From contig CAVXYK010000002.1 in NCBI GenBank assembly GCA_963765875.1, positions 1 to 64,000 on the forward strand: 64,000 bases of DNA. Direction: 5' to 3'. This stretch comes from JAWKOK01 sp963765875. GTDB lineage: Bacteria > Chloroflexota > Anaerolineae > Caldilineales > Caldilineaceae. Made by a program: the position numbers and the translations under genes. This document shows, piece after piece, positions 63,359-64,000 of the stretch. The first letter of the stretch is position 1. Every line of letters starts with the position of its first letter. A model generated the notes under the pieces. It did not search any database and had not been told where the DNA came from. It saw nothing but the letters and a program-made list of their open reading frames with translations.

Positions 63359-64000
63359 CAACAATGGACCCATGCCTGACCTTGGAACAAAAGCGCGAGC
63401 TTGCCCGTCAGATATCTGACGCAGAAAGTAGGTCAGCCAGCCAACGGCGAGATGGCCGATACGAAGGCGCCGCACAGCAATCCGCAATCGACAATCCACT
63501 ATACACATCAAACGCTGGATACATTCAGCGAGGGGAAAACGCCCGACTACGAAGAGATCGAGCGCTTCAACCGGTGGGTCGGCGAGGCGTGCACTGAGGA
63601 CGGCTATCCCCTGGAGGCCTATCGGACCGACACGCAGGACACTGCAGTCCGGATCCAGCGTCTGGACGGCATGGCTCTGGATGTGCTCAGCTTCGCCTCC
63701 TACAGCTTCTATCTGGGCTACAGCCGCCATCCTGAGGTGATCGCTGCAGCCAAGACTGCGCTGGACCAATATGGCCTGGGCGCCGGGAGTTCGCCGCTAA
63801 TCGGTGGTCGATTGGCGTTGCATGTGGCGCTGGAACAGGCCCTCATTGACTTTTTTCGCCTGCCTGACCGGGGTGCAACCATCTTCCCCTCGGGTTTTGG
63901 CGCCAACACTGGCACCGTCTCCGCATTTGCCAATGGGGGAGACGTGATCCTCTTTGATGAGTGTTGCCATGCCTCCCTGCTGGAGGGTGCGCTGCTCTCC
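63355..64000 (+). CDS. Alpha-oxoamine synthase, BioF/SPT-like (partial, frameshifted)
   Basis: PLP-dependent enzyme that condenses an amino acid with an acyl thioester. Cut off by the window end. After an N-terminal ~65 residues with at least one break near 63480-63530, the fold reads YEEIERFNRWVGEACTEDGY, SFASYSFYLGYSRHPEV, YGLGAGSSPLIGGRLALHVA, IFPSGFGANTGTVSAF and FDECCHASLLEGA, where the histidine stacks on PLP. The PLP-lysine lies beyond the window. Candidates are 8-amino-7-oxononanoate synthase, serine palmitoyltransferase or a CqsA-like autoinducer synthase. The adjacent ACP suggests an acyl-ACP rather than acyl-CoA donor. Confidence 0.82.

Overview
The window looks like a piece of a Chloroflexota genome (Anaerolineae, Caldilineae or Ardenticatenia type), probably metagenome-derived. 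Pointers to this are a secreted SdrD-type protein ending in the short FLPSIINQ-like tail common in that phylum, XRE/NB-ARC/TPR signalling ATPases, a type II L-rhamnose isomerase, and GC-rich DNA crowded with dispersed palindromic repeats. No rRNA, tRNA, CRISPR array, IS transposase or origin was recognised. More than twenty genes, including housekeeping ones, are broken by one to four single-base frameshifts while homology continues across the break. I read most of these as indels in the assembly and describe each such gene as one locus.

0-9 kb: a LysM/M23 peptidase, then a minus-strand anaerobic-respiration operon (receiver protein, Tat-exported molybdopterin enzyme, four-cluster Fe-S subunit, b-type cytochrome, lipoprotein with four rhodanese domains). 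A CRP/FNR-type operator and a second palindrome lie upstream. 9-19.2 kb: acyltransferase, amidase, NarX/NarL-type two-component pair, double thioredoxin, overlapping methyltransferase and APH-fold kinase genes, and a rhamnose pair (class II aldolase, L-rhamnose isomerase).

19.7-33.4 kb: a tryptophan region with a T-box leader, then trpE, trpS, trpG, trpD, trpC and trpF, interrupted by a BrnT/antitoxin module, an APH-fold kinase, a methyltransferase, a DUF554 protein, a HAD hydrolase and repeats. trpA and trpB are not here. trpF carries an in-frame palindromic insertion. 33.4-39 kb: a broken VapBC-like pair, D-lactate dehydrogenase, a histidine phosphatase, an ABC transporter and a spermidine-synthase-like protein.

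39.6-47 kb: one 7.4-kb gene for a secreted protein with eleven SdrD B-like and two GEVED domains, with long perfect palindromes on both sides. 47-52.2 kb: an S9 peptidase, a repeat patch, a YitT-family membrane protein and an enolase-superfamily dehydratase. 52.6-55.6 kb: a lower-GC insert with a di-haem protein and an orphan gene. 55.6-61.5 kb: two STAND ATPase loci with TPR sensors around a 51-codon membrane peptide gene. 62-64 kb: the start of a lipid or signal-type cluster (SDR reductase, acyl carrier protein, alpha-oxoamine synthase), cut off by the window edge.
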